Shown in pieces: positions 8,279 to 17,070 of a DNA stretch of 64,000 bases. A model generated the notes under the pieces. It worked only from the letters and a program-made list of their open reading frames with translations, did no database searches and was not told the origin of the DNA. A program made the translations under genes and the position numbers. How positions within the stretch are numbered: position 1 is the stretch's first letter; the number at the start of each line of letters is the position of its first letter. The stretch is from Allobogoriella alba. Lineage in GTDB: Bacteria; Actinomycetota; Actinomycetes; Actinomycetales; Actinomycetaceae. The DNA is taken from assembly GCF_042665525.1 (NCBI RefSeq), contig NZ_JBHTCQ010000004.1, forward strand, positions 248,001-312,000. The letters are read 5' to 3'.

Positions 8279-9980
8279 GGCCGCCTCGCGCGCCAGACCC
8301 GGCGGCGCGGGCCGCGACGTGCCGCCCGATCTCCGCCTCGAGGACGTCGAGGGGGACGCTGCCCAGGCCGAGCACCGCGTCGTGGAAGTCCCGGAGGCTG
8401 AACCGCTCCCCGAGCGTCTCCTCCGCCTCGCGCCGCAGCCGCTGGATGGTCAGCTGCCCCAGGTAGTACGCGGCGGCCTGGCCGGGCCATGCGATGTAGC
8501 GGTCGATCTCGGTGACGATCTCGTGCTCCGCGATGGCGGTGTTCCGGCGCAGGAAGTCCTGGGCACGCTCCCGGCTCCAGCCGAGGGCGTGCATGCCCGG
8601 GTCGACCACCAGCCGCGCCGCCCGCCACATCTGGAAGCTCAGCATGCCCATGTGCTCGTACGGCGTCTCGTAGATGCCCATCTCCACGCCGAGCCGCTCG
8701 CAGTACAGGGCCCAGCCCTCGCCGTAGGCGGAGATGTAGATCTGGCGGCGGAAGTCCGGCTGGTCGAGCTCGAGGGCGAGCGAGGTCTGGAAGGAGTGAC
8801 CTGGTGCCGACTCGTGCAGGGTCAGCGCGGGCAGGGAGTACAGCGGCCGGGCCGGCAGGTTGTAGGTGTTGAGGATGTACCGGTCCGGCGCGCCCCGCCC
8901 GAAGGTGTAGTACGGCGCGACGTCCGCAGGCGGCTCCTCGATGCCGAACCGCTGGGTGGGGAGGCGCCCGAAGTAGCGGTGGACGACGCCGTCGAACTTC
9001 TTGCACACGTACGCCGCCTCGGCGAGCAGGCCGCGGGGCGTGGTCGCGTAGAAGCGCGGGTCGGTGCGCATGTGGGCCAGCAACCCGTCGACGTCGCCGG
9101 CGAACCCGACCTCGGCGGCCACCTCCGCCATCTCGGCCCGGATCGCGGCGACCTCGGCCGTGCCGATGTCGAAGATCTCCTGCGGAGTGAGGTCGGTCGT
9201 GGTGAACTCGCGCAGCTGGGCGGCGTAGAACGCCTCGCCGTCGGGTTGGTCATGGGCGGCGATCGCCTCGGGCAGGGCAGGCAGGTACTCCTCGGTGAGG
9301 AAGGCGAGCAACTCCCCGTACGCCGGGACGACGGCGTCCCGGACCAGCCGCTCCGCCTCCGCCGCGAGGGTCCGGCGGGTCGCCTCCGGGATGCTCGCGG
9401 GCAGGGTCGCCAGCGGGGCGAGGTAGGGCACGTCCGCCGGGTCCGTGGCCTGCGCGACGGTGCGCACCGGTGCCTCCCGCCCGGCCATGGTGACCCGCGG
9501 CGGGGCGAAGCCGCGGGCGAGACCCGCCCGCATGTTCTGCGTCTGCTGACGGAAGTACCGCGGGATCTGTGCCAGCTGGTCGAGGTAGGCGCGCACGTCC
9601 TCCTCGGTCTCCAGCTGCCGGCGGGCCGAGCGCATCGCGAGGTCGGACCAGAAGGAGGAGTCGGCGTTGACGGGCCGGGTGTACATCCGGAACCGCTGGC
9701 GCGTCAGCAGGGTGCGGAGCTGGTCAGAGTACACGTCCAGGTCGACCTGCTCCGTGGGTGTGAGCTCCTCGCGGGGGATCGCCGTGACGGCGTCGAGCAC
9801 CGCCTGCCACCGCTGCTCCCGTTGCTGCTGGGCATCGGCGGAGACGTCCGGGAGGAAGCTCTCCACCGGGCCGGCCACGCCCATCGACTGGTCGCCGAGC
9901 TCGCGGACGCGCCAGGCCCACTCCTGCTCGTACAGCTCGCGGAGGCGTGCGCCGGCCCCGGTCACCGAGGGTGCGCTCAC
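8262..9980 (-). CDS. DUF885 family protein (putative metallopeptidase)
   Basis: This 572-residue protein belongs to the DUF885 family. The family's HExxxGH signature is present as LHESAPGHSFQ near residues 388-396, and a second conserved block, GEGWALYCERLG, follows. These are thought to form a metal site. The family is widely annotated as peptidase-like but is poorly characterised. There is no signal peptide, so it is probably cytoplasmic. The GTG start at 9980 overlaps the stop of the S10 peptidase gene in a GTGA junction. As the last peptide-related gene behind an ABC peptide importer, an intracellular role in breaking down imported peptides is the natural inference. Confidence 0.88.
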   Translation of the reverse strand: MSAPSVTGAGARLRELYEQEWAWRVRELGDQSMGVAGPVESFLPDVSADAQQQREQRWQAVLDAVTAIPREELTPTEQVDLDVYSDQLRTLLTRQRFRMYTRPVNADSSFWSDLAMRSARRQLETEEDVRAYLDQLAQIPRYFRQQTQNMRAGLARGFAPPRVTMAGREAPVRTVAQATDPADVPYLAPLATLPASIPEATRRTLAAEAERLVRDAVVPAYGELLAFLTEEYLPALPEAIAAHDQPDGEAFYAAQLREFTTTDLTPQEIFDIGTAEVAAIRAEMAEVAAEVGFAGDVDGLLAHMRTDPRFYATTPRGLLAEAAYVCKKFDGVVHRYFGRLPTQRFGIEEPPADVAPYYTFGRGAPDRYILNTYNLPARPLYSLPALTLHESAPGHSFQTSLALELDQPDFRRQIYISAYGEGWALYCERLGVEMGIYETPYEHMGMLSFQMWRAARLVVDPGMHALGWSRERAQDFLRRNTAIAEHEIVTEIDRYIAWPGQAAAYYLGQLTIQRLRREAEETLGERFSLRDFHDAVLGLGSVPLDVLEAEIGRHVAARAAGSGARGGHAGGR

Positions 9981-11527
9981 AGCCGGCCCGCCGTCGTCGC
10001 CGGGCCGTCCGACTCGGGCCGCGGGCCGGTGCCCACTCCCCAGGCGACGAAGTCGACGAGGTCCCGCGACTGGGCCAGCCGGGAGGGTTCGTGGACGTAC
10101 ATCATGTGCCCCGCCTCGTAGTAGCGGCGCACGATGCGGCCGTGGGCCTCCGCGGGGAGCCGCAGGTGGGCCAGGACGTGCTCGGAGGCCGCGAACGGGG
10201 TGGCGCCGTCGTGGTAGCCGAAGGCGACGTAGACCTTCAGGTCCGGGTTCGCGCGCATCGCCGAGGCGAGGTCCTCCGCCGTGGTGACGGAGCGGTTCTC
10301 GAACTCCTTGTAGGACCATGGCTGGACCCGGCCGGTGATGATCTCGTACGTCAGGTCGCTGTCGTAGCCGAGCTCGGCCCTCAGGTAGTGGTTGACGGCC
10401 GCGGTGTAGGGGAACTGGATGTGGTGGTAGGAGGGGTCGGCCTCCATCTCGGCGAGGGTGAGGTGGCCCGGGTGGGCGGTGAAGCGCGAGTCCAGCCGGC
10501 CGACCATCAGCCCCTGGTCGCGGAGGAGCTCGGCGAAGAACGCCTTGTGCTCGAGGCGCAGGTCCGAGCGCAGCACGTGGTCGATGTCGATGCCGGTCAA
10601 CGCGGCGAGCCGCCCGGCGACCTGCTGCCGCTCGCGCTCCCCCAGCCGGCTGCCGCGCGCCAGGGCGAGGGTGTAGTCGGTGTCGGCGAACGCCTGTGCC
10701 TCCGCCACCACGTCCGCCAGGGCGCGCCCGGGGTGCTTGCCGTGGTAGTGCGCCACGGCCGCATAGGTGGGCAGGTAGTGGACGTAGGGGGCGTCGTTGC
10801 CCTCGGTGAAGAACACGGTGCCCAGGTCCAGGACGGCGGAGATGAGCATGACGCCGTTGAACGCGATGCCGTGGCGCTGCGCGAGGTGCCCGGCGAGCGC
10901 GGCGGCGCGCGTGGTGCCGTAGGACTCCCCGGCGAGGAACTTCGGCGAGAGCCACCGGTCGTTGCGGGTGAGCCAGAGCCGGATGGCCTCGCCCACCAGG
11001 TCCCGGTCCCCGCTGAACCCGTGGTACTCGGCCGGCTTGCCACCGACGACGGCACGGCTGTACCCGGTGGTCATCGGGTCGATGAAGACGAGGTCGGCGT
11101 GCGCGAGGAGCGTCTCGGCGTTGTCGGTGAGGCCGTACGGCGGTGGCGTGCGGTCCTCGACGTCCCCGGAGAGCACCCGCCGCGGCCCGAAGAGCCCGAG
11201 GTGCAGCCACACGGAGGAGGACCCCGGGCCGCCGTTGAACGCGAACACCACCGGCCGCGCGGGATCGGGTGCCCCGCCGTCCCCGAGCGCGGTGTAGGCG
11301 GTGAGGAAGACCTGGGCGCGGGCCTCCCATCCGCGGAAGACGCCGTCGTCGAGCTTCTCCTCCCCGACCACCATCCGCCCGGTCGTGGCCCGGTACCGCA
11401 GCGGCCCGCCGGGCAGGTCGAGCGTGTGCTCGGTGGTGACGAGGTCGTCCGCGGCCGGCGTCGGGGTCCCGTTCGGCCCGGCTTCCTGCGCCGGTCCGGT
11501 CGCGGCGTCCTTCGGGGTGTCGCTCAC
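9977..11527 (-). CDS. S10-family serine carboxypeptidase-like protein
   Basis: A 516-residue alpha/beta-hydrolase of peptidase family S10. FNGGPGSSSVW forms the oxyanion region. The triad is Ser about 202 (GESYG), Asp about 438 (GYHDGATP) and His about 472 (EAGHMMYVHEP). S10 enzymes remove C-terminal residues from peptides. No secretion signal is visible, suggesting action on imported peptides. The GTG at 11527 was chosen because AGAGAGGA lies just upstream and it overlaps the preceding ATPase stop as GTGA; a longer frame to 11578 lacks such support. Coupled to the ABC genes before it and DUF885 after it. Confidence 0.9.
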   Translation of the reverse strand: MSDTPKDAATGPAQEAGPNGTPTPAADDLVTTEHTLDLPGGPLRYRATTGRMVVGEEKLDDGVFRGWEARAQVFLTAYTALGDGGAPDPARPVVFAFNGGPGSSSVWLHLGLFGPRRVLSGDVEDRTPPPYGLTDNAETLLAHADLVFIDPMTTGYSRAVVGGKPAEYHGFSGDRDLVGEAIRLWLTRNDRWLSPKFLAGESYGTTRAAALAGHLAQRHGIAFNGVMLISAVLDLGTVFFTEGNDAPYVHYLPTYAAVAHYHGKHPGRALADVVAEAQAFADTDYTLALARGSRLGERERQQVAGRLAALTGIDIDHVLRSDLRLEHKAFFAELLRDQGLMVGRLDSRFTAHPGHLTLAEMEADPSYHHIQFPYTAAVNHYLRAELGYDSDLTYEIITGRVQPWSYKEFENRSVTTAEDLASAMRANPDLKVYVAFGYHDGATPFAASEHVLAHLRLPAEAHGRIVRRYYEAGHMMYVHEPSRLAQSRDLVDFVAWGVGTGPRPESDGPATTAGRL

Positions 11528-12363
11528 CTGGTGTCCTCTCTCTCGTGCGTCTCGCCCGCGGCCCGGGCCGCCTCCCACGCCGGGTCGATGCGTGGGACGG
11601 CCTCGAGCAGCGTTCGGGTGTACTCGTGCCGGGGCTCGGTGAAGATCTGCTCGCGCGGGCCCTGCTCGACGACCGTGCCCTGGCTCATCACCGCGACCGT
11701 GTGTGCGATCTGCCGCACCACCGCGAGGTCGTGCGCGATGAAGATGTAGGACAGGTCCCGCTCCCGCTGGAGGTCCAGCAGGAGGTCGAGCACCTGGGCC
11801 TGGACGGAGACGTCCAGCGCGGAGACCGCCTCGTCGCAGATGACGACGCGCGGCTCGACCACGAGTGCCCGGGCGATCCCGATGCGCTGCGCCTGGCCTC
11901 CGGAGAACTGGGCGGGGTACCGGTCGGCGTGGTCCGGGTTCAGGCCCACGCGGGCCATCGCGTCACGGACGACGTCCCGGTACCCGCCGGCAACCTTCCG
12001 GCCCTGGTAGCGCAGCGGCGCGGAGACGATCTGCTCCACGGTGTGGCGGGGGTTGAGCGAGGAGTACGGGTCCTGGAAGACCACCTGGACCCCGCCGCGG
12101 AACGCACGCAGCCCCGACCCGCCGGCCGCGGTGACGTCCTGCCCCTCGAACTCGAGAGTCCCGGCGGTCGGGTCGATGAGCCGGGCGACCATGCGGGCGG
12201 TCGTCGACTTCCCGGAGCCGGACTCCCCCACGATGCCGAGGGTCTCGCGGCGGGCGAGGTCGAAGCTGACCCCGTCGACGGCGCGAAAGGTCCGCCGTCG
12301 TCCGACGCGGAACTCCTTGACCAGGTCCCGCGCGCGCAGCAACGGGGTGGCGGCGGTGCTCAT
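11524..12363 (-). CDS. Peptide ABC transporter ATP-binding protein (OppF/DppF type)
   Basis: A 279-residue ABC ATPase with Walker A GESGSGKST, a Q-loop in VVFQDPYSSLNPRHT, signature FSGGQAQRIG and Walker B VVICDEAVSALD. The C terminus has the oligopeptide-transporter tail ending PRHEYTRTLLEAVP. Start ATG at 12363, overlapping the previous stop as ATGA. It pairs with the ATPase at 12360-13196 to drive the importer. Confidence 0.95.
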   Translation of the reverse strand: MSTAATPLLRARDLVKEFRVGRRRTFRAVDGVSFDLARRETLGIVGESGSGKSTTARMVARLIDPTAGTLEFEGQDVTAAGGSGLRAFRGGVQVVFQDPYSSLNPRHTVEQIVSAPLRYQGRKVAGGYRDVVRDAMARVGLNPDHADRYPAQFSGGQAQRIGIARALVVEPRVVICDEAVSALDVSVQAQVLDLLLDLQRERDLSYIFIAHDLAVVRQIAHTVAVMSQGTVVEQGPREQIFTEPRHEYTRTLLEAVPRIDPAWEAARAAGETHEREDTR

Positions 12364-13196
12364 CGGGCCTCCCGGATCGGCTCCGGCAGGTCGACGTCGT
12401 CGTCCAGGCGAGGTGTGGCGTCCAGGAGCTGCCGGGTGTACTCCTCGGCCGGCCGGGAGAAGATCTGCTCCGCGGTCCCCTGCTCGACGGCCCGCCCGTG
12501 TCGCATGACGACGACGGAGTCCGCGACCTGGCTGACCACCGCGAGGTCGTGGGTGATGAAGAGCATCCCGGCGCCGGTGGTCTCCTGGACGTCCGCGAGC
12601 AGGCGCAGGATCTGCGCCTGCACGGTGACGTCGAGCGCCGTGGTCGGCTCGTCGCACACGAGGAGGTCCGGCTCGCAGACGAGGGCCATCGCGATCATGA
12701 CGCGCTGACGCATCCCGCCGGAGAACTGGTGCGGGTAGTGGTGCACGCGGCGGCCGGCGTCGGGGATGCGGACCTGGTCCATCGCCTCGGCCGCGAGCCG
12801 CATCGCCTGGCGGCGGTTCCCGCCGCGATGCGCCAGGTAGGCCTCGGCGATCTGGAAACCGACGGTGTAGTAGGGGTTGAGGGAGGACAACGGGTCCTGG
12901 AAGACCATCGCGATCCGGTCGCCACGGATGCGCCGCATGGCGCGGTCCGGCAGCCCGAGGAGCTCCTCACCCCAGAACCGCACCGACCCGGCCGGCTCGG
13001 CGCCCGGCGGCAGCAGGCCCATCGTGGCGAGCGCCGTCATCGACTTCCCGGAGCCGGACTCGCCCACGAGGCCGAGCGTGGCGCCCTTGTCGATCCGGAA
13101 GGTCATGTCCTGCACGACCGTGCTCGCGGTGGCCCGGAAGGTGACCGTGAGGTCCTCGACCTCGAGCATGGCCTTCTCGCCGGCATCGGACGTCAT
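12360..13196 (-). CDS. Peptide ABC transporter ATP-binding protein (OppD/DppD type)
   Basis: A 278-residue ABC ATPase: Walker A GESGSGKSM, Q-loop MVFQDPLSSLNPYY, signature FSGGMRQRV, Walker B LLVCDEPTTALD and H-loop ITHDLA. The SGGMRQR form of the signature is the OppD-type version. The cysteines of the Fe-S cluster sometimes found at the OppD C terminus are not evident. ATG at 13196 overlaps the permease stop (ATGA). Cytoplasmic subunit of the peptide importer. Confidence 0.95.
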   Translation of the reverse strand: MTSDAGEKAMLEVEDLTVTFRATASTVVQDMTFRIDKGATLGLVGESGSGKSMTALATMGLLPPGAEPAGSVRFWGEELLGLPDRAMRRIRGDRIAMVFQDPLSSLNPYYTVGFQIAEAYLAHRGGNRRQAMRLAAEAMDQVRIPDAGRRVHHYPHQFSGGMRQRVMIAMALVCEPDLLVCDEPTTALDVTVQAQILRLLADVQETTGAGMLFITHDLAVVSQVADSVVVMRHGRAVEQGTAEQIFSRPAEEYTRQLLDATPRLDDDVDLPEPIREAR

Positions 13197-14191
13197 CGGG
13201 CACCCCCCACCCGGACGCGGGGATCGAGGACCGTGTAGGTGAGGTCGACGACGATGTTCGCGAGGACGACGGCGAAGGCCGCCACCAGGGTGACGCCCAT
13301 GATGACCGGCTGGTCGTTGGTGCCGATCGCGTCGTAGGCGAGCTTGCCGATTCCGTTCAGGCCGAAGACCGTCTCGGTGATGAGAGCGCCGCCGAGCAGG
13401 GTGGCGAAGTCCATGCCCAGCAGCGTCACCACGGGCGTGAGCGACGGACGCAGGGCGTGGCGGAACAGGATGGGCCGGCGCGGCAGGCCCTTGGCGCGGG
13501 CCGTGCGCATGAAGTTCTCGTCCAGCGTGTCGAGCATGTTGGACCGGGTCAGGCGCGCATACATCGAGGCGTACATCAGGGCGAGGACCAGCCACGGCAT
13601 GAGGTACGCCTGGAACCAGGCCACGGGGTCCTCGCCGAAGGGCACCACGGCAGGGAAGGGCAGCCACTGCAGCTGCACCACCAGCAGGTACTGCAGCACG
13701 AGCGCGACGAAGTAGTTCGGCAGCGAGATACCCGCGAGCGCGACCATCATCGCGCCCTTGTCCCACCACGTGCCGCGACGGACCGCGCTGACCATGCCGG
13801 CCGAGACCCCGACGAGCAGCCACAGCACGGCGGCGCCGAGGGCGACCGTGACCGAGACCGGCAGCCGGTCCAGGATCATGGACAGCACGTCCTCGCGGGT
13901 CTGGAAGCTGTGGCCGATGCACGGTGCCTCGCAGAAGACCGCCGAGGCACCCGAGCCGTACGTCCGGCCGGCGACGATGCCGGTGAGGAACGTGAGGAAC
14001 TGGGCGAAGAACGGCTGGTCCAGGCCGAGCTGGTGGTGGATCGCCTCGATCCGCTCCGGCGTGCAGGTCTGCCCGCAGATGCTGGTCGCGGGGTCGGGCG
14101 TGAGGACGAAGAAGACGACGAACGTGAAGAACACGACGGCGAGCAGGATGAGCAGCGCGGCCAGCAGGCGCCGCACGACGTAGAAGATCAC
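13193..14191 (-). CDS. Peptide ABC transporter permease (OppB/DppB type)
   Basis: A 332-residue permease beginning VIFYVVRRLLAALLILL, the usual OppB start, with six predicted helices and the EAA loop near the TARAKGLPRRPILFRHALR segment. A large external loop follows helix 1 and holds several cysteines (ICGQTC and FCEAPC), somewhat larger than in standard OppB. GTG start at 14191 overlaps the stop of the other permease as GTGA; an upstream extension in the same frame reads through that gene and is not needed. Confidence 0.93.
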   Translation of the reverse strand: MIFYVVRRLLAALLILLAVVFFTFVVFFVLTPDPATSICGQTCTPERIEAIHHQLGLDQPFFAQFLTFLTGIVAGRTYGSGASAVFCEAPCIGHSFQTREDVLSMILDRLPVSVTVALGAAVLWLLVGVSAGMVSAVRRGTWWDKGAMMVALAGISLPNYFVALVLQYLLVVQLQWLPFPAVVPFGEDPVAWFQAYLMPWLVLALMYASMYARLTRSNMLDTLDENFMRTARAKGLPRRPILFRHALRPSLTPVVTLLGMDFATLLGGALITETVFGLNGIGKLAYDAIGTNDQPVIMGVTLVAAFAVVLANIVVDLTYTVLDPRVRVGGAR

Positions 14192-15141
14192 GACCGCCCC
14201 CCGCTCGCCCAGAAGCGTTGCAGGTTGTCCCCGAGGACGGTGAAGGAGAACACCGTGAGGAAGAGGAACGTGCCGGGGATGGCGAAGAACATCGGGTCGA
14301 CGGCGTACCACGGGACGGCCGTGGAGATCATCTGGCCCCACGAGGCGGTCGGCGGGGTGACGCCGACGCCCAGGAACGACAGCCCCGCCTCCGTGGCGAT
14401 GAAGGTCGGCACCGAGAGGGTCGCCATGACGATGACCGTGCCGGAGAGGTTCGGCAGGATCTCGCGGAACACGATGGCCGGCCGGGTGGCGCCGGAGGCC
14501 CGGGCGGCCTCCACGAACTCACGGTTCGCCAGCGAGAGCGTCTGCCCGCGGATCACGCGGGCGGTGGCCGGCCAGCTGAACAGGCTCAGCACCAGCACGA
14601 GCAGCAGGGGCCGGTTGCCCTGCGGGATGGCCGAGAGCACCGCGATCATGAAGATCAGCGCGGGGAAGGCCATGAGGAAGTCCATGACGCGGGAGATCAC
14701 CTGGTCGACCACTCCGCCGAAGAAGCCGGCGAGCATGCCAAGGCTCACCCCCAGCAGGCTGGTCATGAGGGTCGCGGACAGGCCGATGAGCATAGAGACC
14801 CGGGCCCCGTAGACGATCCGCGCGAAGAGGTCACGGCCGTTCTGCGGCTCGACGCCGAACCAGTGCTCGGCGCTGATGCCGCCCAGCGGGCCGTGCGGCA
14901 GGCCGCCGGCGGCGGGCTCGATGGCGCTCTCGTCGAACTGGTAGGGCCCCCACCCGCTCACCATGGTGATGAGCGGCGCGAAGAGCGCCATCACGGTGAC
15001 GAGGACCAGGAACCCCACCGACAGAACCACCGACGGACGGCGCAGCATGCCACGCCAGGTCGGCGCGCCCGGGCGCCGTCCGTCGTCCGGCCCCTTCCCG
15101 GTCTCGATCTCCTCGAGCGTGGTGGATGCCGAGACGGCCAT
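14188..15141 (-). CDS. Peptide ABC transporter permease (OppC/DppC type)
   Basis: A 317-residue permease with the OppC_N segment and first helix after about 35 residues, then the transport domain with six helices and the typical REFVEAARASGATRPAIVFR coupling loop. Order here is binding protein, OppC-like, OppB-like, then ATPases, whereas opp/dpp operons most often have OppB before OppC. It starts 6 bases after the binding-protein stop and is coupled to the next permease. Confidence 0.93.
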   Translation of the reverse strand: MAVSASTTLEEIETGKGPDDGRRPGAPTWRGMLRRPSVVLSVGFLVLVTVMALFAPLITMVSGWGPYQFDESAIEPAAGGLPHGPLGGISAEHWFGVEPQNGRDLFARIVYGARVSMLIGLSATLMTSLLGVSLGMLAGFFGGVVDQVISRVMDFLMAFPALIFMIAVLSAIPQGNRPLLLVLVLSLFSWPATARVIRGQTLSLANREFVEAARASGATRPAIVFREILPNLSGTVIVMATLSVPTFIATEAGLSFLGVGVTPPTASWGQMISTAVPWYAVDPMFFAIPGTFLFLTVFSFTVLGDNLQRFWASGGRS

Positions 15142-15147
15142 ACCGCG

Positions 15148-16899
15148 TCAGCCCTCCGGGTCCAGCAGACCGACCGAGCCGTAGTCGATGTAGCCCGTGC
15201 GGGCCGGGTGGGCGAACGCCCCGCCGATGTTCTCGCCGACCATCTGCAGCGGCGTCTCGCGGACCAGGGGCACCACCGGCGCGAGCTCCATGATCTCGCG
15301 GTTCAGCTCGGCGTACTCGGCGTTCTGCTGGTCGAGGTCGGTGATCTGGGCGATCTCGTCGAAGCGGGCGTTGATGTGCTCGTCGTCCAGCTGGGCGATG
15401 TTCGTGTTGCCGGTCTCGGTGATCCGGTCGCCGTCGAACAGCGGCCCGAGCAGCGGTGCGCCGGAGTACCAGCCGCCCGAGCACCAGCCGGTGATGGCGA
15501 GGTCGTTCTGCTGGCTGGTGGTGGCGATCGCCTCGTAGTACGTGGCGGCGTCGATGACGTTGAGCCGGACGTTGATGCCGACCTGGGCGAGGGACTGCTG
15601 GACCGCCTCGGCCTGCGCCTGCCACTTCGGGATGGCCCGGACGTCCATGGTCAGGTCGAAGCCGTTCGGGTGTCCGGCGTCGGCGAGCATCTGCCGCGCG
15701 CGCTGCGGGTCTCCCGCGTCGTCCGGGGTCTCGTAGAGGTTGAACTCCTCGCGGCCAGGGACGCTCGGCAGCAGCATGTCGTGCGCGGTGGTCGCGAGGA
15801 GCGGGCCGCCCGTGGCGTTGACGACGCTGGTCTTGTCGACCGCGTAGTTGATGGCCTGACGCACCTGCGGGTCGTTCAGCGGCTCGACCGTGGTGTTCAT
15901 CGCCATGTACATGGTGCAGGTCGGCAGGTCCTGGATGGTGCGCTCCATCAGGCGCGGATCCTGCTGGACGCGCGAGAGGGTCGCCGCGAGGAGCGGGTTC
16001 GTGCTGGAGGCCAGCGCGTTGGCATCCTCGCCCTGCCCGGAGAGCATGCGCTGGTCGATCGTGTTCTGGTCGAGGCCGAGGAGGAACTCGAACCCGTCCG
16101 GCCGGGCGGGTCGGACCTCGTCCGTCTCACGGTCCCACTCCTCGTTGCGCACCAGGGTCAGCGCCTCGCCGCGCTCGTAGCTCTCCACCCGGTACGGCCC
16201 GGAGGCGATGGGCTCCTCCTGGATCTGCTGCGGGCTGGTCACCTGGTCGGCGGGGAACGGCACGCCGGGCGGGGTGGCGAGCACGTAGGGGAAGGCGGCG
16301 AGCGGCTGGTTGAGGTGGAACTCGATGGTCCGCTCGTCCACGACGCGGATCGAGTCCAGCCCTTCCGGCGCCTCGAAGACGCCCGGGTAGTCCAGGGCGC
16401 CCTCGATGTAGGTCTGCAGGTAGTCCGAGCCGATGGCGAGGGACGGGTCGAAGGCGCGCTCGATGCCGAACTTCACGTCCTCGGCGGTGATCGGGCTGCC
16501 GTCCTGGAAGGTGACGCCCTCCTTGAGGGTGAAGGTCCACACCGTCGCGTCGTCGTTGGAGGTGCCCAGGTCGGTGGCCAGGTCGGGCACGAGCTCCGGC
16601 TGCTCGCTCCCCGGCTCGTACCGGTAGGTGGTGAGGTTCCGGTAGATGAGCTGGTAGAGGTTGTTGACGTTGCCGTCGTTGCCCATGGCGGGGTCGAGGT
16701 GGGAGAAGTCGACGCCGCCGAGCACGGTGACGACGCCCCCCTCCTGGGGGTCACCGGTGTACGACGCGAAGCCGTTCTCGTCGGTCTCCACGGCGCCGCC
16801 GTCAGGGCCGCCCGCGCCTCCCCCGCCGCCGGAGCAGGCGGCGAGCACCAAGGCGGTCGAGGCGGCGAAGACCGCGGCGAGTCGTCGCTGACTGGTCAT
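15148..16899 (-). CDS. Peptide ABC transporter substrate-binding lipoprotein (family 5)
   Basis: A 583-residue SBP_bac_5 protein with signal peptide and lipobox LAAC (Cys22), followed by a Gly-rich linker. The mature domain has the family-5 pattern with DVKFGIERAFDPS and later IRVVDERTIEFHLNQPLAAF. It is the first gene of the operon running down to about 8262 or beyond, so the promoter should lie in 16900-17070. The downstream peptidases argue for peptides as substrate, although family 5 also includes binders of sugars and nickel. Confidence 0.93.
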   Translation of the reverse strand: MTSQRRLAAVFAASTALVLAACSGGGGGAGGPDGGAVETDENGFASYTGDPQEGGVVTVLGGVDFSHLDPAMGNDGNVNNLYQLIYRNLTTYRYEPGSEQPELVPDLATDLGTSNDDATVWTFTLKEGVTFQDGSPITAEDVKFGIERAFDPSLAIGSDYLQTYIEGALDYPGVFEAPEGLDSIRVVDERTIEFHLNQPLAAFPYVLATPPGVPFPADQVTSPQQIQEEPIASGPYRVESYERGEALTLVRNEEWDRETDEVRPARPDGFEFLLGLDQNTIDQRMLSGQGEDANALASSTNPLLAATLSRVQQDPRLMERTIQDLPTCTMYMAMNTTVEPLNDPQVRQAINYAVDKTSVVNATGGPLLATTAHDMLLPSVPGREEFNLYETPDDAGDPQRARQMLADAGHPNGFDLTMDVRAIPKWQAQAEAVQQSLAQVGINVRLNVIDAATYYEAIATTSQQNDLAITGWCSGGWYSGAPLLGPLFDGDRITETGNTNIAQLDDEHINARFDEIAQITDLDQQNAEYAELNREIMELAPVVPLVRETPLQMVGENIGGAFAHPARTGYIDYGSVGLLDPEG

Positions 16900-17042
16900 G
16901 GTGTGGTCCTCATCTCGGGAGGGCGGGTCACGTCACCGTGGACGATGTGACATAGCACTGGGTGGGACAGTAGCGGGAGTCGGATGTCTGGAGAGTTACC
17001 CCCGGTTACGGGCGTGTGACGTGTCGCAGTCTCCAACCCTAG

Positions 17043-17067
17043 CGACGCCGTGAAGGGTGCGGCGTCG
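17043..17067 (-). terminator. Hairpin after the tct operon
   Basis: Directly after the stop of the TctA gene (17071-17073, minus strand) a perfect 8-bp stem CGACGCCG/CGGCGTCG encloses a 9-base loop. No clear T run follows, as is common in this group. The remaining stretch to 16900 holds the promoter region of the peptide operon; GAGGA sits 8-12 bases before its ATG, and no certain -10/-35 pair was found. Confidence 0.55.
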
Positions 17068-17070
17068 GCG

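Noticed and set aside
8262..11330. Single 1022-residue protein joining DUF885 to upstream sequence
   Set aside because: Residues before the GTG at 9980 are Arg/Pro-rich out-of-frame translation of the S10 peptidase gene; a GTGA junction marks two separate genes.
16900..17070. Riboswitch upstream of the peptide operon
   Set aside because: Some GTGTGACG/CGTCACAC inverted words are present, but no known aptamer pattern; the only stable hairpin fits a tct terminator.
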